The position numbers and the translations under genes are program-made. DNA of 64,000 nucleotides from an uncultured Selenomonadales bacterium (GTDB lineage Bacteria; Bacillota; Negativicutes; DSM-1736; Dendrosporobacteraceae): NCBI GenBank assembly GCA_946407015.1, contig CAMJML010000013.1:32761-96760 (forward strand), in the 5' to 3' direction. A model generated the notes under the pieces. It saw only the letters and a program-made list of their open reading frames with translations, did not search any database and was not told the DNA's origin. Position 1 is the stretch's first letter. Every line of letters begins with the position of its first letter. This document shows positions 44,968 to 54,722 of this stretch, one piece after another.

Positions 44968-46896
44968 ATGGCTGGCTTTGATTTTGACAGCATGATAAAA
45001 AAAGATCGTACCGAAAGAAAGCATCAGCAGTTTAGCGGGACATTGCTTGATTACCTGGCTATCGTCAAAGAAAATCCGCAAGTAGCCATGCTGGCTCACC
45101 GGAGAATGTATGAGCTGTTAAGCGCTCCGGGTGTTGATATCTTTAGAACTGAGGAAAATGCCCGTTTAAAGCGCATTCATGGCAGTGGCGTTTTGAAAAA
45201 GTACAAGTTTTTTGAAAATGATTTTTATGGCATTGACAAAAGCATTATGCAAGTTATGCGCTATTTTCATTCAGCAGCCATGAAAGGTGAAGAAGCCCGG
45301 CAGGTCCTCTATTTAGTAGGTCCGGTGGGGGCCGGAAAATCATCCTTGATGGAAGCATTAAAGAAAGCGCTGGAGATGAGTGCACCGATCTATGCACTTC
45401 AGGATTGTCCGATGCGTGAGGAACCGTTGCATCTCATTCCCAAACATCTCCGGCCTGAATTTGAAAAACTGTTAAATGTAAAAATTGAAGGCGATTTGTG
45501 CCCGGTTTGCCGGCACCGCTTAAAACATGAATATCATGGAGAATATGAAAAATTCCCGGTCGCGATGGCTGAGTTTTCGATTCGCTCTCGTAAGGGGGTT
45601 GGCGTTGTGCCGCCCGTTGATCCTAACAATCAAGATACTTCGGTGCTTTCCGGCTCGGTTGATATTTCTAAGATGGACATGTATGCCGAGGATGACCCGC
45701 GGGTGATGTCGCTGAATGGGGCTTTTAATGTAGGGAATCGCGGTATTGTTGAATTCATTGAAGTTTTTAAAAATGATGTCGAGTATTTGCATACCATGAT
45801 CACCGCTACTCAGGAGAAGTCCATCCCTTCGCCTGGGAAAGGATCGATGATTTATTTTGACGGCATTATTCTGGCCCATTCCAATGAGTCGGAATGGAAC
45901 CGGTTTAAATCAGATCATACCAATGAAGCCATTCTGGACCGGATTGTTAAAGTGGAAGTTCCTTATTGTCTGGAACTGGATGAAGAAGTGAAGATTTATC
46001 AGAAGATCCTGAAAAACAGTTCCTTTAATGCCCATATTGCACCTCATACCATTGAACTCGCTTCTATGTTTGCCATTTTAACCCGCCTCAGCCCGTCCAA
46101 TAAGGTGGATGCCTTGACTAAACTGAAAATTTATAATGGCGAGGAAATTGTGGAAAAAGGTTCCACCAAAAAGGTCGATATCAGTGAATTGCGCGAGGAA
46201 GCCCATCGTGAAGGCATGAGCGGCATATCCACCCGCTTTATTATGAAGGCACTTGGCGCGACGCTGGCTGAAGCCGATGGCGATTGTATCAATCCAATTA
46301 GCGTGCTAGATACGCTGATTAAGGCCGTAAAGGATATGGCAGTAGCTGACGACGACCGCAAACGTTATTTGGGCTTTTTACAGGATGTATTGAAGAAAGA
46401 GTACAATAAAGTACTGGAAAAAGAGGTGACCAAAGCCTTTATTCACGGTTATCAGGAGCAAGCCGAAAGTCTCTTTAACAACTATTTGGATCATGCTGAG
46501 GCCTTTGTCAACGCAACCAAGTTAAAAGATGCCAATACCGGTGAGGAACTGGAGCCGGATGTTCAATTTCTGCAGTCCATCGAAGCACAAATTGGGATTA
46601 CCGGCACAGCGGTATTAGGATTCAGACAGGATGTTACAGCGTATATGTTTTCGCTGCTGCGCAACGGGGCTACAATAGATTATCGCAGTTATGAACCGCT
46701 AAAAGAAGCAATCGAGAAAAAACTGACCGTTTCCGTGAAAGAACTGTCACGGGTGGTCACGAAATCCCGGGTCCGGGATGGCGAACAGGACAGCAAATAC
46801 AATGCCATGGTGGCAGAAATGAAAAACAATGGTTATTGCGATCATTGCTGCAATGTTATTTTAAAATATGCTGCCAATAATTTATGGAAAGATTAG
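44968..46896 (+). CDS. prkA: PrkA family serine protein kinase/AAA+ protein
   Basis: This 642-residue protein has an N-terminal AAA+ module with Walker A VGPVGAGKSSLMEAL (near residue 120), a CPVC zinc-like pair (LCPVCRHRL), ARRM-like FNVGNRGIVEFIEVFKND, and a C-terminal kinase-like domain. PrkA (YeaG in enterics) is made during sporulation or starvation, and recent work on relatives suggests AAA+ protease-like action as well as kinase activity. ATG 44968 follows AAAGGAGGGG. It leads a three-gene set with yhbH and spoVR, a conserved partnership. Confidence 0.95.
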   Translation: MAGFDFDSMIKKDRTERKHQQFSGTLLDYLAIVKENPQVAMLAHRRMYELLSAPGVDIFRTEENARLKRIHGSGVLKKYKFFENDFYGIDKSIMQVMRYFHSAAMKGEEARQVLYLVGPVGAGKSSLMEALKKALEMSAPIYALQDCPMREEPLHLIPKHLRPEFEKLLNVKIEGDLCPVCRHRLKHEYHGEYEKFPVAMAEFSIRSRKGVGVVPPVDPNNQDTSVLSGSVDISKMDMYAEDDPRVMSLNGAFNVGNRGIVEFIEVFKNDVEYLHTMITATQEKSIPSPGKGSMIYFDGIILAHSNESEWNRFKSDHTNEAILDRIVKVEVPYCLELDEEVKIYQKILKNSSFNAHIAPHTIELASMFAILTRLSPSNKVDALTKLKIYNGEEIVEKGSTKKVDISELREEAHREGMSGISTRFIMKALGATLAEADGDCINPISVLDTLIKAVKDMAVADDDRKRYLGFLQDVLKKEYNKVLEKEVTKAFIHGYQEQAESLFNNYLDHAEAFVNATKLKDANTGEELEPDVQFLQSIEAQIGITGTAVLGFRQDVTAYMFSLLRNGATIDYRSYEPLKEAIEKKLTVSVKELSRVVTKSRVRDGEQDSKYNAMVAEMKNNGYCDHCCNVILKYAANNLWKD

Positions 46897-46931
46897 TGGT
46901 CTCATAAAGCTGCGGGAAGGAGGCTGGTGTG

Positions 46932-48107
46932 ATGGCTTTGTTTAAGGACGGCAGCATGACTCCAACTGACCGGTCCCAATGGGACCGGAAACGGCACCGT
47001 CAATTGGTCGAGCAGGCGATTAAAAAAAACATGGGCGGCATTATTGCCGATGAGAGCATTATCGGCCAGGATGGCAGCAAAAAATTCCGGATTCCAGTCA
47101 AAGGTATCAAAGAATATCAATTTATCTATGGGAAAAATAATCAGGGGGTTGGTTCGGGTGATGGAACGGAACAGCGGGGGCAGGTGATCGGCAAAACCGG
47201 CCAGCCGCAGCCGGGCAGCGGTGAACAGGCCGGCTGCCAACCCGGGGAAGATATTTTTGAGACGGAAATTACGCTGGATGAACTGGTACAATATTTGTTT
47301 GAGGATTTACAGCTGCCCGATATGGAACGGAAAAAATTTGCGGTTGTGGAATCAGAACGCAAAAGCAAAATGTCCGGTTATCAGAAAAAGGGCATCCCTC
47401 CCCGGCTGGCTAAAAAACGGACGGTTACCGAAAAAATTAAGCGGGTAAAGTCCGCGCTGCGGGCGGACAACGGTGAAGAAACGGAAACCGGGTACCACGG
47501 TTTTATTGAGGACGATCTGCGTTACCGGCGGGTTAAAGAGGAACAGCGCCGCCATTCTAATGCCGTGGTCATGTGTATTATGGATACTTCGGGATCAATG
47601 GATCAGACACGGAAATATTTGGCTCGCAGTTTCTACTTTTTATTGTATCAGTTTGTCCGCTACAAGTATGAGCAGGTTGAAGTTGTCTTTATTGCCCATA
47701 GTACGGAAGCCAAAGAAGTTACGGAACAGGAATTCTTTCACAAAGGAGAATCGGGCGGGACTTTTATCAGCAGCGGCTATGCCAAAGCGTTGGAAATCAT
47801 TGAGCAGCGCTATAACCCGGCCATTTGGAATATTTATGCCTTCCATTGCTCAGATGGTGATAACTGGAGTGAGGATAATGCCAAAGCGGTTACCTTGGCC
47901 AAAGAATTGTGCAAGGTCTGCAATCTGTTTGGCTATGGCGAAATCGCAGTCAGCTCTTACTACCGGACAATCTGGGCGGCTTTTGCCGAAAGCATCAGTG
48001 ATGAGAATTTTGTGATGGCTGCCATTGGCGGCAAGGAAGATGTCTGGCCGGCATTTAAAAGCATCATCGATAAAGAGGGGCTGGAGGTGGCTGGTCATGG
48101 CGGGTGA
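46932..48107 (+). CDS. yhbH: YhbH/UPF0229 family protein (YeaH)
   Basis: This 391-residue protein has an N-terminal basic region (DRSQWDRKRHRQLVEQAIKK) and a C-terminal von Willebrand A-like domain with VVMCIMDTSGSMDQT, a DxSxS MIDAS motif, and SGGTFISSGYAKAL. It is the usual partner of PrkA and SpoVR in sporulation or stress; its biochemical role is unknown. ATG 46932 follows GGAAGGAGG. It lies 35 bases after prkA, and its end overlaps spoVR. Confidence 0.94.
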   Translation: MALFKDGSMTPTDRSQWDRKRHRQLVEQAIKKNMGGIIADESIIGQDGSKKFRIPVKGIKEYQFIYGKNNQGVGSGDGTEQRGQVIGKTGQPQPGSGEQAGCQPGEDIFETEITLDELVQYLFEDLQLPDMERKKFAVVESERKSKMSGYQKKGIPPRLAKKRTVTEKIKRVKSALRADNGEETETGYHGFIEDDLRYRRVKEEQRRHSNAVVMCIMDTSGSMDQTRKYLARSFYFLLYQFVRYKYEQVEVVFIAHSTEAKEVTEQEFFHKGESGGTFISSGYAKALEIIEQRYNPAIWNIYAFHCSDGDNWSEDNAKAVTLAKELCKVCNLFGYGEIAVSSYYRTIWAAFAESISDENFVMAAIGGKEDVWPAFKSIIDKEGLEVAGHGG

Positions 48108-49359
48108 ATACAGATTCGCTGATTTAACCGGCTGGAACAGCCGGATTGAAGAAATCGTCGATACCATCGGCCTGAATTGTTATGAGCAGCATTTTGAAAT
48201 TTGCAGCTATGAAGATATGCTTTGCTATGAGGCCTATGTGGGGATGCCGGCCCATTATCCTCACTGGAGTTACGGAAAAGCTTATGAGCGGCAGAAAACG
48301 TACTATCAATATAATTTAACCGGTTTGCCCTATGAAATGGTCATTAATTCTGATCCGTGTCTGGCTTACTTGATGCGTGACAATACGCTGCTGCTGCAAA
48401 TCCTGACCATGGCGCACGTGTATGGACACAATGACTTTTTTAAAAATAACCGCTTATTCAGGCGGGATACCAGAGCAGAATTAACGTTGGAGTTATTCAA
48501 GGCGCACGCAGACCGGGTGAGAAGCTATATTCAGGACCCCAGCATTGGACCTGACCGGGTAGAGCGTATTTTGGATGCCGCTCACGCCTTGCGTTTTCAA
48601 ATTCCGCGTAACGGCGCCGGTGCTGCAGCGGGACGGCATAAAAGCCGTGTGGATGCACTGGAACACCATCAGGATGATTTGCTGGGATTTCTCGCGGAAC
48701 AAGGAGATTTATTGGATTGGGAGCGGGATTTAGTCAATATTGTCCGCGATGAATCCATCTATTTTATGCCCCAGATCGAGACGAAGATTATGAATGAAGG
48801 CTGGGCTAGTTACTGGCATTTCACCATTCTGCAGCAGCTTGAACTGCCGCAGCACCTGCATCTGGAATTCCTTCAGCGCCATAATTTAGTCATTCGCCCT
48901 CATCAGGGGCGGATTAATCCCTATTTTATCGGTTTCAAACTTTTTGAGGCCCTGCATCGTCAATTGGGAAAGGAACAAATCATGGCCATTCGGGAGCAAG
49001 AACGGGATCAGTCTTTTTTGCGTCGGTTTTTGACCAGAGAACTTTGTGAAGAATCAGGGCTGCTGGTTCATGAAACTCAAGGAGAAGATATTGTAGTCAA
49101 AGAAGTTGCTGATGCGGATGGTTGGAAGAGTATCCGGGACAGTTTGGCAAACTCGGTTGGCAGTGGAAATATTCCGGTCATTAAGCCCTGCGGTATTGAA
49201 AACGGCAAACTCATGATTGAGCATTGCTATGACGGGCGGGAACTGGAATTGGAATATGCGCGGGAAACGCTCAATTATATCAGTACGCTGTGGGGAGGAA
49301 CGGTCGAGCTTCGTACTGTCATGAATGAAAAAGAGCTGATGATTACGGGAAACCGATAA
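48097..49359 (+). CDS. spoVR: SpoVR family protein
   Basis: This 420-residue protein matches SpoVR, needed for normal spore cortex in Bacillus and found with PrkA and YhbH in many bacteria. Landmarks are MPAHYPHWSYGKAYE, AHVYGHNDFFKNN, NEGWASYWHF and IRPHQGRINPYFIGFKLFE. The conserved His and Glu residues suggest a metal site, but no activity is proven. The gene overlaps yhbH by 11 bases, and GGAGGTGG precedes ATG 48097. The operon ends at the hairpin that follows directly. Confidence 0.95.
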   Translation: MAGEYRFADLTGWNSRIEEIVDTIGLNCYEQHFEICSYEDMLCYEAYVGMPAHYPHWSYGKAYERQKTYYQYNLTGLPYEMVINSDPCLAYLMRDNTLLLQILTMAHVYGHNDFFKNNRLFRRDTRAELTLELFKAHADRVRSYIQDPSIGPDRVERILDAAHALRFQIPRNGAGAAAGRHKSRVDALEHHQDDLLGFLAEQGDLLDWERDLVNIVRDESIYFMPQIETKIMNEGWASYWHFTILQQLELPQHLHLEFLQRHNLVIRPHQGRINPYFIGFKLFEALHRQLGKEQIMAIREQERDQSFLRRFLTRELCEESGLLVHETQGEDIVVKEVADADGWKSIRDSLANSVGSGNIPVIKPCGIENGKLMIEHCYDGRELELEYARETLNYISTLWGGTVELRTVMNEKELMITGNR

Positions 49360-49412
49360 AAAAACAGACCAGGGGATGAAGCTTAAGCTTCATCCCCTGG
49401 TCTGTTTTTTCC
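49357..49412 (+). terminator. Terminator of the prkA-yhbH-spoVR operon
   Basis: The arms are AAAAAACAGACCAGGGGATG and its perfect complement CATCCCCTGGTCTGTTTTTT, separated by a few bases. It suits both strands and also serves the convergent cyclase gene. Confidence 0.9.
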
Positions 49413-49450
49413 ATTAGCGAGGGCGTTTCGTGACTATGCTGAGGACCGCT

Positions 49451-50368
49451 TTAGAGGTCCGTCCTTACGCAATTCCGCCCGGAATTTTTGGCATGATACA
49501 TGAGTTGATCCGCACGCTTTAGCAAGCTGTCCACCGAATCGTTCAGGTGAGCTGCGGTGGCTCCAATCGATACGGTCACCTGAATATTATGGCCGTCATC
49601 GAGGGGAAGAACCGATTTGCTGATAAGGTGACGCAGTTTTTCCGCAATCATGGTTAATTTAGCCTGAATATTGGGGCTAACGATTACGGTGACGATTTCT
49701 TCACCGCCCCAGCGGACCAGCACATCATGCTGACGGGTATTGTTCATGAGTGTTTTGGCCAGCATTTTTAAGACCAGATCGCCAATGTCATGACCGTAGG
49801 TGTCGTTAATATTTTTAAAATGATCAATGTCAATAAATAAGACGCCAAAAGTTGTTCCGCCGGAACGAATTTCCTGCAGTTTTGAATTGATGACAACTTC
49901 GGCATAGCGCCTGTTGCGTAACCCGGTCAGCGGGTCAATCGTTGCCCGGTCATTGAGGTCGGCAAGCTCTTTCATCAGCGTTTCCCTGGGAGAGTTGTCG
50001 CGAAATAATTCGATCATGCCAATAAAGGTATTGTCTTGATACAGGGGAATCATCTTCGAAGATACCGGTACTTGATGACCTTCTTTATGAATCAGGTAGG
50101 CTTCTGTTTCATGAACAGTACCGGTACAAAAGCTGGCAACAAAGGGACAGGCTTTTGTACAGAGGCGGTTACCCAGATGATCCACATGAACCAGGGAATT
50201 GTCGCAGCAGCATTTGCCGATTAATTCACCGGCAGGTACCCCGGAAACCCGTTCCGCTTCGGGATTCCAGTAGATGACAGTTTTATTTCTGTCAACAATC
50301 ATAATTCCTTCATAACAATGGGTGAAAATTTCTTGAATATTTTGGGCTTGCAGCAACAAACTGATCAC
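49451..50368 (-). CDS. PAS-GGDEF diguanylate cyclase
   Basis: This 305-residue soluble protein makes cyclic di-GMP. A PAS domain (about 1-125) has THCYEGIMIVDRNKTVIYWNPEAERVSG split over its core strand, with several Cys (KCCCDNS, CTKACPF) that might bind a metal or cluster. The GGDEF domain (about 140-305) has the active loop RWGGEEIV and an intact inhibitory I-site RQHD five residues before it, so product inhibition is expected. GTG 50368 follows GGGGAGG. It is transcribed away from the riboswitch-chemoreceptor unit. Confidence 0.92.
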   Translation of the reverse strand: MISLLLQAQNIQEIFTHCYEGIMIVDRNKTVIYWNPEAERVSGVPAGELIGKCCCDNSLVHVDHLGNRLCTKACPFVASFCTGTVHETEAYLIHKEGHQVPVSSKMIPLYQDNTFIGMIELFRDNSPRETLMKELADLNDRATIDPLTGLRNRRYAEVVINSKLQEIRSGGTTFGVLFIDIDHFKNINDTYGHDIGDLVLKMLAKTLMNNTRQHDVLVRWGGEEIVTVIVSPNIQAKLTMIAEKLRHLISKSVLPLDDGHNIQVTVSIGATAAHLNDSVDSLLKRADQLMYHAKNSGRNCVRTDL

Positions 50369-50540
50369 GGATCAACCTCCCCATAGCGATGGCTATAGTG
50401 TATTGCAACATCAATCCTATATTCTTTTTAAAAAAGGCGTTATCCTTTGTATAATTTGTCTAATTAAGAAATTTTGTAAAATAAACTAAAATTAGCAGGA
50501 TTACCCAGGAAAATTGCAGAAATGTAATAAATATAGAAAA

Positions 50541-50618
50541 TAGTGGGCAAACTTATCGAAAGATAAGGACGCAAAGCCATGGGTCTAATAACGTCAAGTT
50601 AATGATTGCCAGGTTGCA
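50541..50618 (+). promoter_or_regulatory. Cyclic di-GMP-I (GEMM) riboswitch, copy 1
   Basis: The core reads GGCAAACTTATCGAAAGATA then AGGACGCAAAGCCATGGGTC and ends at TGCCAGGTTGC, the hallmark segments of the GEMM-I aptamer (GNRA-type P2 loop, GACGCAAAGCC core, tetraloop receptor). Forty-three consecutive bases (50546-50588) are identical to copy 2 at 54572. It controls the chemoreceptor gene downstream. Confidence 0.92.
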
Positions 50619-50652
50619 AACAGCGAATGTTATGCAGCTTGGCAATTTTTTT
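50604..50652 (+). terminator. Terminator linked to riboswitch copy 1
   Basis: ATTGCCAGGTTGC, the 3' strand of the aptamer, can form 13 continuous pairs (two of them G-U) with GCAGCTTGGCAAT, followed by a T run. Aptamer folding would block it, so cyclic di-GMP should switch expression on. Confidence 0.8.
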
Positions 50653-50967
50653 ATGCCATGGATTCTCTTCATGCTGTCTCATTTAGGAAGTAGTCCAACT
50701 TTGAAAGCAGAGGGCCGTATTATCCTGACGAGATAATACGCCGTGTTTCTGTGCGGCTAGGTTTAGAGTCCAGGCCTATAGAAGCACGCAAGTTCTTATG
50801 ACATACTAAAGATAGTCCTATTGTTATCAGTTTTCGAATATGCACATTGCAAGTACTATGCAGCGAACGGCTGTCGACCGTATACTAAGTTGGCTTGCAA
50901 ATTATCATATCATCATTGCAGGATCAGCCATATCCTTCACTCATTAGGCAAAGGAGCGTTCAGAGTT
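50653..50967 (+). other. Long leader between riboswitch and chemoreceptor gene
   Basis: This 315-base untranslated stretch has no supported gene. It contains one stable hairpin (CGTATTATC at 50716-50724 with GATAATACG at 50732-50740). The open frame that crosses it from 50821 lacks a ribosome site until 50968. Confidence 0.5.
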
Positions 50968-52947
50968 ATGCAATTTAAGGGGTTTTCCAGTTTATTGAGC
51001 AAGATGACAGCAATATTTGTATTGCTGACGATTTTACCCGCTATGGTCATTGGAATAGTCGCCAATCATAAGGCAAACACCCTGCTGGATCATTCGGTCC
51101 AGAATACCCAGGCTGGAAAAGCCATGATGGTGGCCGGGCGCCTGGATCAGTATTTACAGGATGGAAGAGCCAGTATTGCTGCGTTGGCTCAAAATCCCTT
51201 TGTATTTCAATTGGGTTCCCAGGAGCAAACTGCGGTGATGAAATCGTTTTATGACGGGAATGGCATGTTTGAACTGATTTTCTGTGTGAATACGCAGGGA
51301 ATCATTCAAAATTCCTGGCCACCCACCAATTTTGGCGGTAAAACCAATTTCACCGACCGCCAGTGGTTTAAGGATGTTACCGGGGCTAAGCAGCCCATTA
51401 TGTCCGATACCTATGTATCGGCGTTTACCAAACAGGCGACGGCACCGATTGTTGCTCCCATTATCGATGCAAACGGGCAAGTGCTAGGATACATTGGCGG
51501 TAATCTGAAGCTGGATAATGTAACAGCCTTGGCCAAGCAGCTTAACGAGGGTGAAACCGGCAAAGCCGTTGTGTTGGATAAGAAACTGTTTTATATTACC
51601 GACAGCCGGGATGATGAGAAAGCAAAAAACCATGAGCTGCTTAGTGATCAACAGTTGATGGCTATTATCCAAACTCAGGCGGCTGCAGTGACTACGCTGG
51701 ATAAAACGTTGGTCAGCTATGTACCGATTGGTGATACGGGCTGGTCGGTGCTGAAACTTCAGCACACTGACGAGACGATGCAAAATGCGAACGATCTGCG
51801 CAATCTGATCCTGGCTGTAATTGGGGGTTCGGCACTGCTATTGGGGCTTATCGGGTTTTATTACGTCAGGCGTATTTGTAAACCGGTTACGGCCATCACC
51901 GGTATTGCCGAGGAAATTGCTCAAGGGCGCTTAATGAAGACGGCTGTGGTGTATGATGGGGAAGATGAATTGCGCCGCTTGATCGTGGCCTTTGATACGA
52001 TGACAGAAAATCTAGGCTCATTATTGCAGCAGACCAGCCATTCAGCATCGCTTGTGGCCTCCTCTACCGAACTGTTATCTGCAAATGCCGAGCAATCGGC
52101 CCAGGCTTCCAATCAAATTGCGGTTGCCATTAACGGCGTAGCAGAAGGATCCGAACGGCAAATGAATTCGGTAGAGCATACGGTTGCCGTAGTCACTCAA
52201 ATGACTCGTGAATTAAATCAGATGGTTTCCCATATTCAGGCCGTCACCCATACTTTTCAGCAAACGACACAAGCAGCTAAGACCGGTAATGATGAAATGA
52301 TTGCCGCTGTTGAGCAGATGAAAAAGGTGGAAGCGACTGTAGAGAATCTTGCTCAAGTGATTCAACAGCTTGGCGAACAGTCGCAAACCATTGAACAGAT
52401 CATCAGTACGATAGCCGGAATTGCTGATCAGACCAATCTGCTGGCGTTGAATGCTGCCATTGAAGCGGCCAGGGCCGGTGAACAAGGCCGGGGATTTGCC
52501 GTAGTAGCTGAAGAAGTCCGGAAGTTAGCCGAACAATCCGGTCAATCGGCTCAACAAATAGATGAACTCATCCGCGCCATTCAGCGTGATACCCAACAAG
52601 CCATCATCGCGATGGGGCAAGGCAGTGAGCAGGTTAAGATCGGCTCAACCCGGGTTGAATCGACAGGACAAGCTTTCGAACAGATCGTTCGACTGATTGA
52701 ATCAGCCTCACGCGAAGTGATGCAGGTATCGGATGCCATGCGTGTCATTGAAGCCAAAGACCAGGAAATCGTTACGGCCATACAGCAGATTGAACATATT
52801 AGCAAAGAAAATGGCCTGCATACCCAGGCCGTCTCTGCGGCAACCGAGGAACAGACGGCTGCTATGCAGGAAATTGTATTTTCCAGTAAGCAATTAGAGG
52901 CTACTGTAGAAGAATTAGGACATATTGTAAGCCGATTTAAGCTATAA
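50968..52947 (+). CDS. Methyl-accepting chemotaxis protein with Cache sensor
   Basis: This 659-residue receptor has a membrane helix at about 12-32, an extracytoplasmic dCache domain (about 35-280; [20 protein letters not shown] is typical), a second helix near 290-310, a HAMP domain and a cytoplasmic signalling domain with the hairpin tip [20 protein letters not shown]. It directs flagellar or pilus behaviour toward an unknown small ligand. ATG 50968 follows AAAGGAG. Control by a cyclic di-GMP riboswitch ties taxis to the motile-sessile decision. Confidence 0.92.
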   Translation: MQFKGFSSLLSKMTAIFVLLTILPAMVIGIVANHKANTLLDHSVQNTQAGKAMMVAGRLDQYLQDGRASIAALAQNPFVFQLGSQEQTAVMKSFYDGNGMFELIFCVNTQGIIQNSWPPTNFGGKTNFTDRQWFKDVTGAKQPIMSDTYVSAFTKQATAPIVAPIIDANGQVLGYIGGNLKLDNVTALAKQLNEGETGKAVVLDKKLFYITDSRDDEKAKNHELLSDQQLMAIIQTQAAAVTTLDKTLVSYVPIGDTGWSVLKLQHTDETMQNANDLRNLILAVIGGSALLLGLIGFYYVRRICKPVTAITGIAEEIAQGRLMKTAVVYDGEDELRRLIVAFDTMTENLGSLLQQTSHSASLVASSTELLSANAEQSAQASNQIAVAINGVAEGSERQMNSVEHTVAVVTQMTRELNQMVSHIQAVTHTFQQTTQAAKTGNDEMIAAVEQMKKVEATVENLAQVIQQLGEQSQTIEQIISTIAGIADQTNLLALNAAIEAARAGEQGRGFAVVAEEVRKLAEQSGQSAQQIDELIRAIQRDTQQAIIAMGQGSEQVKIGSTRVESTGQAFEQIVRLIESASREVMQVSDAMRVIEAKDQEIVTAIQQIEHISKENGLHTQAVSAATEEQTAAMQEIVFSSKQLEATVEELGHIVSRFKL

Positions 52948-53109
52948 GGAACAGGTTATCCCCAAGGGATAATCCTAGCCTCTTATTGGACTGGAGTTTT
53001 ATAGTTTTGCCCTATACACCTCCTTGAAAAAATCTGTCATAATTTAGATAAAGAACGATCGGGACAAGCTATCTAGTAAGGGACAGTTTTTTTAAAGGAG
53101 TGAATTGGA

Positions 53110-54330
53110 GTGCAGCTTTTTGTTGCCAGGCAGCCCATTTTTAACACTTCTCGCAAGGTGATAGCTTATGAATTATTATTTCGTCGTGAAAATCAGCCGG
53201 CCTATGACGGGGATGACGGAGACCGGGCTACAGAGGCGGTTATTGTTAACAGTTTTCTTGCCATTGGGATGGATGTATTGACCAATGGCAAGCGGGCTTT
53301 CATCAATTTTACCGATCAGGGGCTTAAAAACCGGATTGCAGAATTATTGCCAGCCGAGCTGGTCGCTGTGGAGATATTGGAAAGCGTTGAACCGGAGGCT
53401 GCCGTGCTTGCAGCTTGCCGGCAGCTTAAAAAGAAGGGCTATCTGCTCGTATTGGACGATTTTATTTTTCGGCCAGGGTATGAGCCGCTGATTGAGCTGG
53501 CCGATGTGATTAAGATTGATTTCTTGCTTACTCCGGCAGGGGAACGGGCTAAGATTGTCCAGCAATTTGGCGGGCGACCCGGCTTAAAGTTTCTGGCGGA
53601 GAAGGTTGAAACCGAACGGGATTTTCAAGAAGCTGTCAGGTCAGGGTATCATTATTTTCAAGGTTATTTTTTCAGCAAGCCTGTGGTTATTTCCCGCAAG
53701 AGTATTCCCTTTGGTCAAGTGGCTGCCTTTCGTTTGTTGAAGGCTGTCCATGCCGCTGTTCTGAATCTTAATCAAGTGGAAGCGATTATCCGGGAAGAAG
53801 TTGCTTTTTCCTATCAGTTGTTTAAATACATCAATTCGTCAGCCTTTAACTTGAGGAAAGAGATTCATTCCATCCGCCATGCCCTTGTGTTGCTTGGCCA
53901 GCGGGAACTGCAAAAGTGGGCATCGTTAATGGCCCTGCGGAATATGGGGGAAACCAAGCCGCAGGAACTGTTGGTTGCCAGTCTGCTGCGGGCGCATCTT
54001 AGTGAACTGGTAGCCGGCCGTCTTAAGACCGCTCCGATTGCAGCCGACGCTTTCCTGACAGGGCTATTGTCGCTTATGGATGCCGTTCTTGATCAGCCGA
54101 TGACGGATATTATTGCCGAATTGCCGCTGCGAAAAGAAATTAAAGCTGCGCTGGCCGGTGAGAGCAATATTTTTCACGACATTTTAACCTTGTGTATTGC
54201 CTATGAGCGGGCCGAATGGGATGAAATTTTTCGTCTTGTCGATAAACTGGGCCTTGACGAAGCGGAATTACCGGGTTTAATGCTCAATGCACTGGCAGCG
54301 GTAGGCAGTGCAGATATTAAGCATGATTAA
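53110..54330 (+). CDS. EAL-HDOD (YuxH-type) signalling protein
   Basis: This 406-residue protein has an N-terminal EAL domain (about 1-200) and a C-terminal HDOD domain (about 200-380). EAL-site residues can be followed: YELLFR for the EAL triplet, AFINFT, VEILESVE, LVLDDF, VIKIDF and AEKVE. The loop after DDF reads IFRPG rather than GTG, so phosphodiesterase activity is doubtful, as in other YuxH proteins. Translation starts at GTG 53110 behind AAAGGAG. A 49-residue zinc-ribbon gene follows 24 bases later. Confidence 0.9.
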   Translation: MQLFVARQPIFNTSRKVIAYELLFRRENQPAYDGDDGDRATEAVIVNSFLAIGMDVLTNGKRAFINFTDQGLKNRIAELLPAELVAVEILESVEPEAAVLAACRQLKKKGYLLVLDDFIFRPGYEPLIELADVIKIDFLLTPAGERAKIVQQFGGRPGLKFLAEKVETERDFQEAVRSGYHYFQGYFFSKPVVISRKSIPFGQVAAFRLLKAVHAAVLNLNQVEAIIREEVAFSYQLFKYINSSAFNLRKEIHSIRHALVLLGQRELQKWASLMALRNMGETKPQELLVASLLRAHLSELVAGRLKTAPIAADAFLTGLLSLMDAVLDQPMTDIIAELPLRKEIKAALAGESNIFHDILTLCIAYERAEWDEIFRLVDKLGLDEAELPGLMLNALAAVGSADIKHD

Positions 54331-54354
54331 CGCTGAAAGAAAAGGTGATTTTTC

Positions 54355-54504
54355 ATGAAAAAATTTATCTGTTTAATATGTAATGCGGAGTGGTATAGTG
54401 CAAGCCAGATCGACAGCCCCTGCGAAATTTGCGGCGGGCTTATTGTTGAGGCTAGCCCCAAGGAACAAAGCTCCAACAGTGAAGACAACACAACACTGAA
54501 TTAG
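54355..54504 (+). CDS. Small double-CxxC zinc-ribbon-like protein
   Basis: This 49-residue protein has CLIC near the N-terminus and CEIC fifteen residues later, spacing typical of a rubredoxin-like or zinc-ribbon knuckle, followed by a polar Ser/Asn-rich tail. ATG 54355 follows AAAGGTGATTTTTC, and the gene lies 24 bases after the EAL-HDOD gene. No function is known. Confidence 0.7.
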   Translation: MKKFICLICNAEWYSASQIDSPCEICGGLIVEASPKEQSSNSEDNTTLN

Positions 54505-54567
54505 GCAGTGCCAGAAGTCAATGGGCAACTGCCGGATTTATTTCATATAGAGTTAGCTTTTTTTAGT

Positions 54568-54645
54568 TCAAGGCAAACTTATCGAAAGATAAGGACGCAA
54601 AGCCATGGGTCTAAAGATCGGAAGATATAAGACTGCCAGGTTGCT
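54568..54645 (+). promoter_or_regulatory. Cyclic di-GMP-I (GEMM) riboswitch, copy 2
   Basis: It has the same GGCAAACTTATCGAAAGATA and GACGCAAAGCCATGGGTC core as copy 1 and ends at TGCCAGGTTGC. Bases 54572-54614 are identical to 50546-50588, while flanks and P1b loop differ. It precedes an HD-GYP phosphodiesterase gene. Confidence 0.92.
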
Positions 54646-54685
54646 AGAATGATTCGTCATGTCGGCACCCGGCAGTTTTATTTTG
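54631..54685 (+). terminator. Terminator linked to riboswitch copy 2
   Basis: ACTGCC-AGG at the aptamer 3' end pairs with CCCGGCAGT downstream, followed by TTTTATTTTG. The layout is the same as for copy 1, but the stem is less regular. Confidence 0.7.
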
Positions 54686-54722
54686 TTATGCTGTTTATTT
54701 GCCTTAAAAGGATGGTGGAAGG

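Noticed and set aside
50821..50967. N-terminal extension of the chemoreceptor
   Set aside because: The extension has no supported start, and ATG 50968 follows AAAGGAG and begins with a normal membrane anchor.
52953..52976. Terminator after the chemoreceptor gene
   Set aside because: GGTTATCCCC and GGGATAATCC form only a short hairpin and no T run follows, so termination is not supported.
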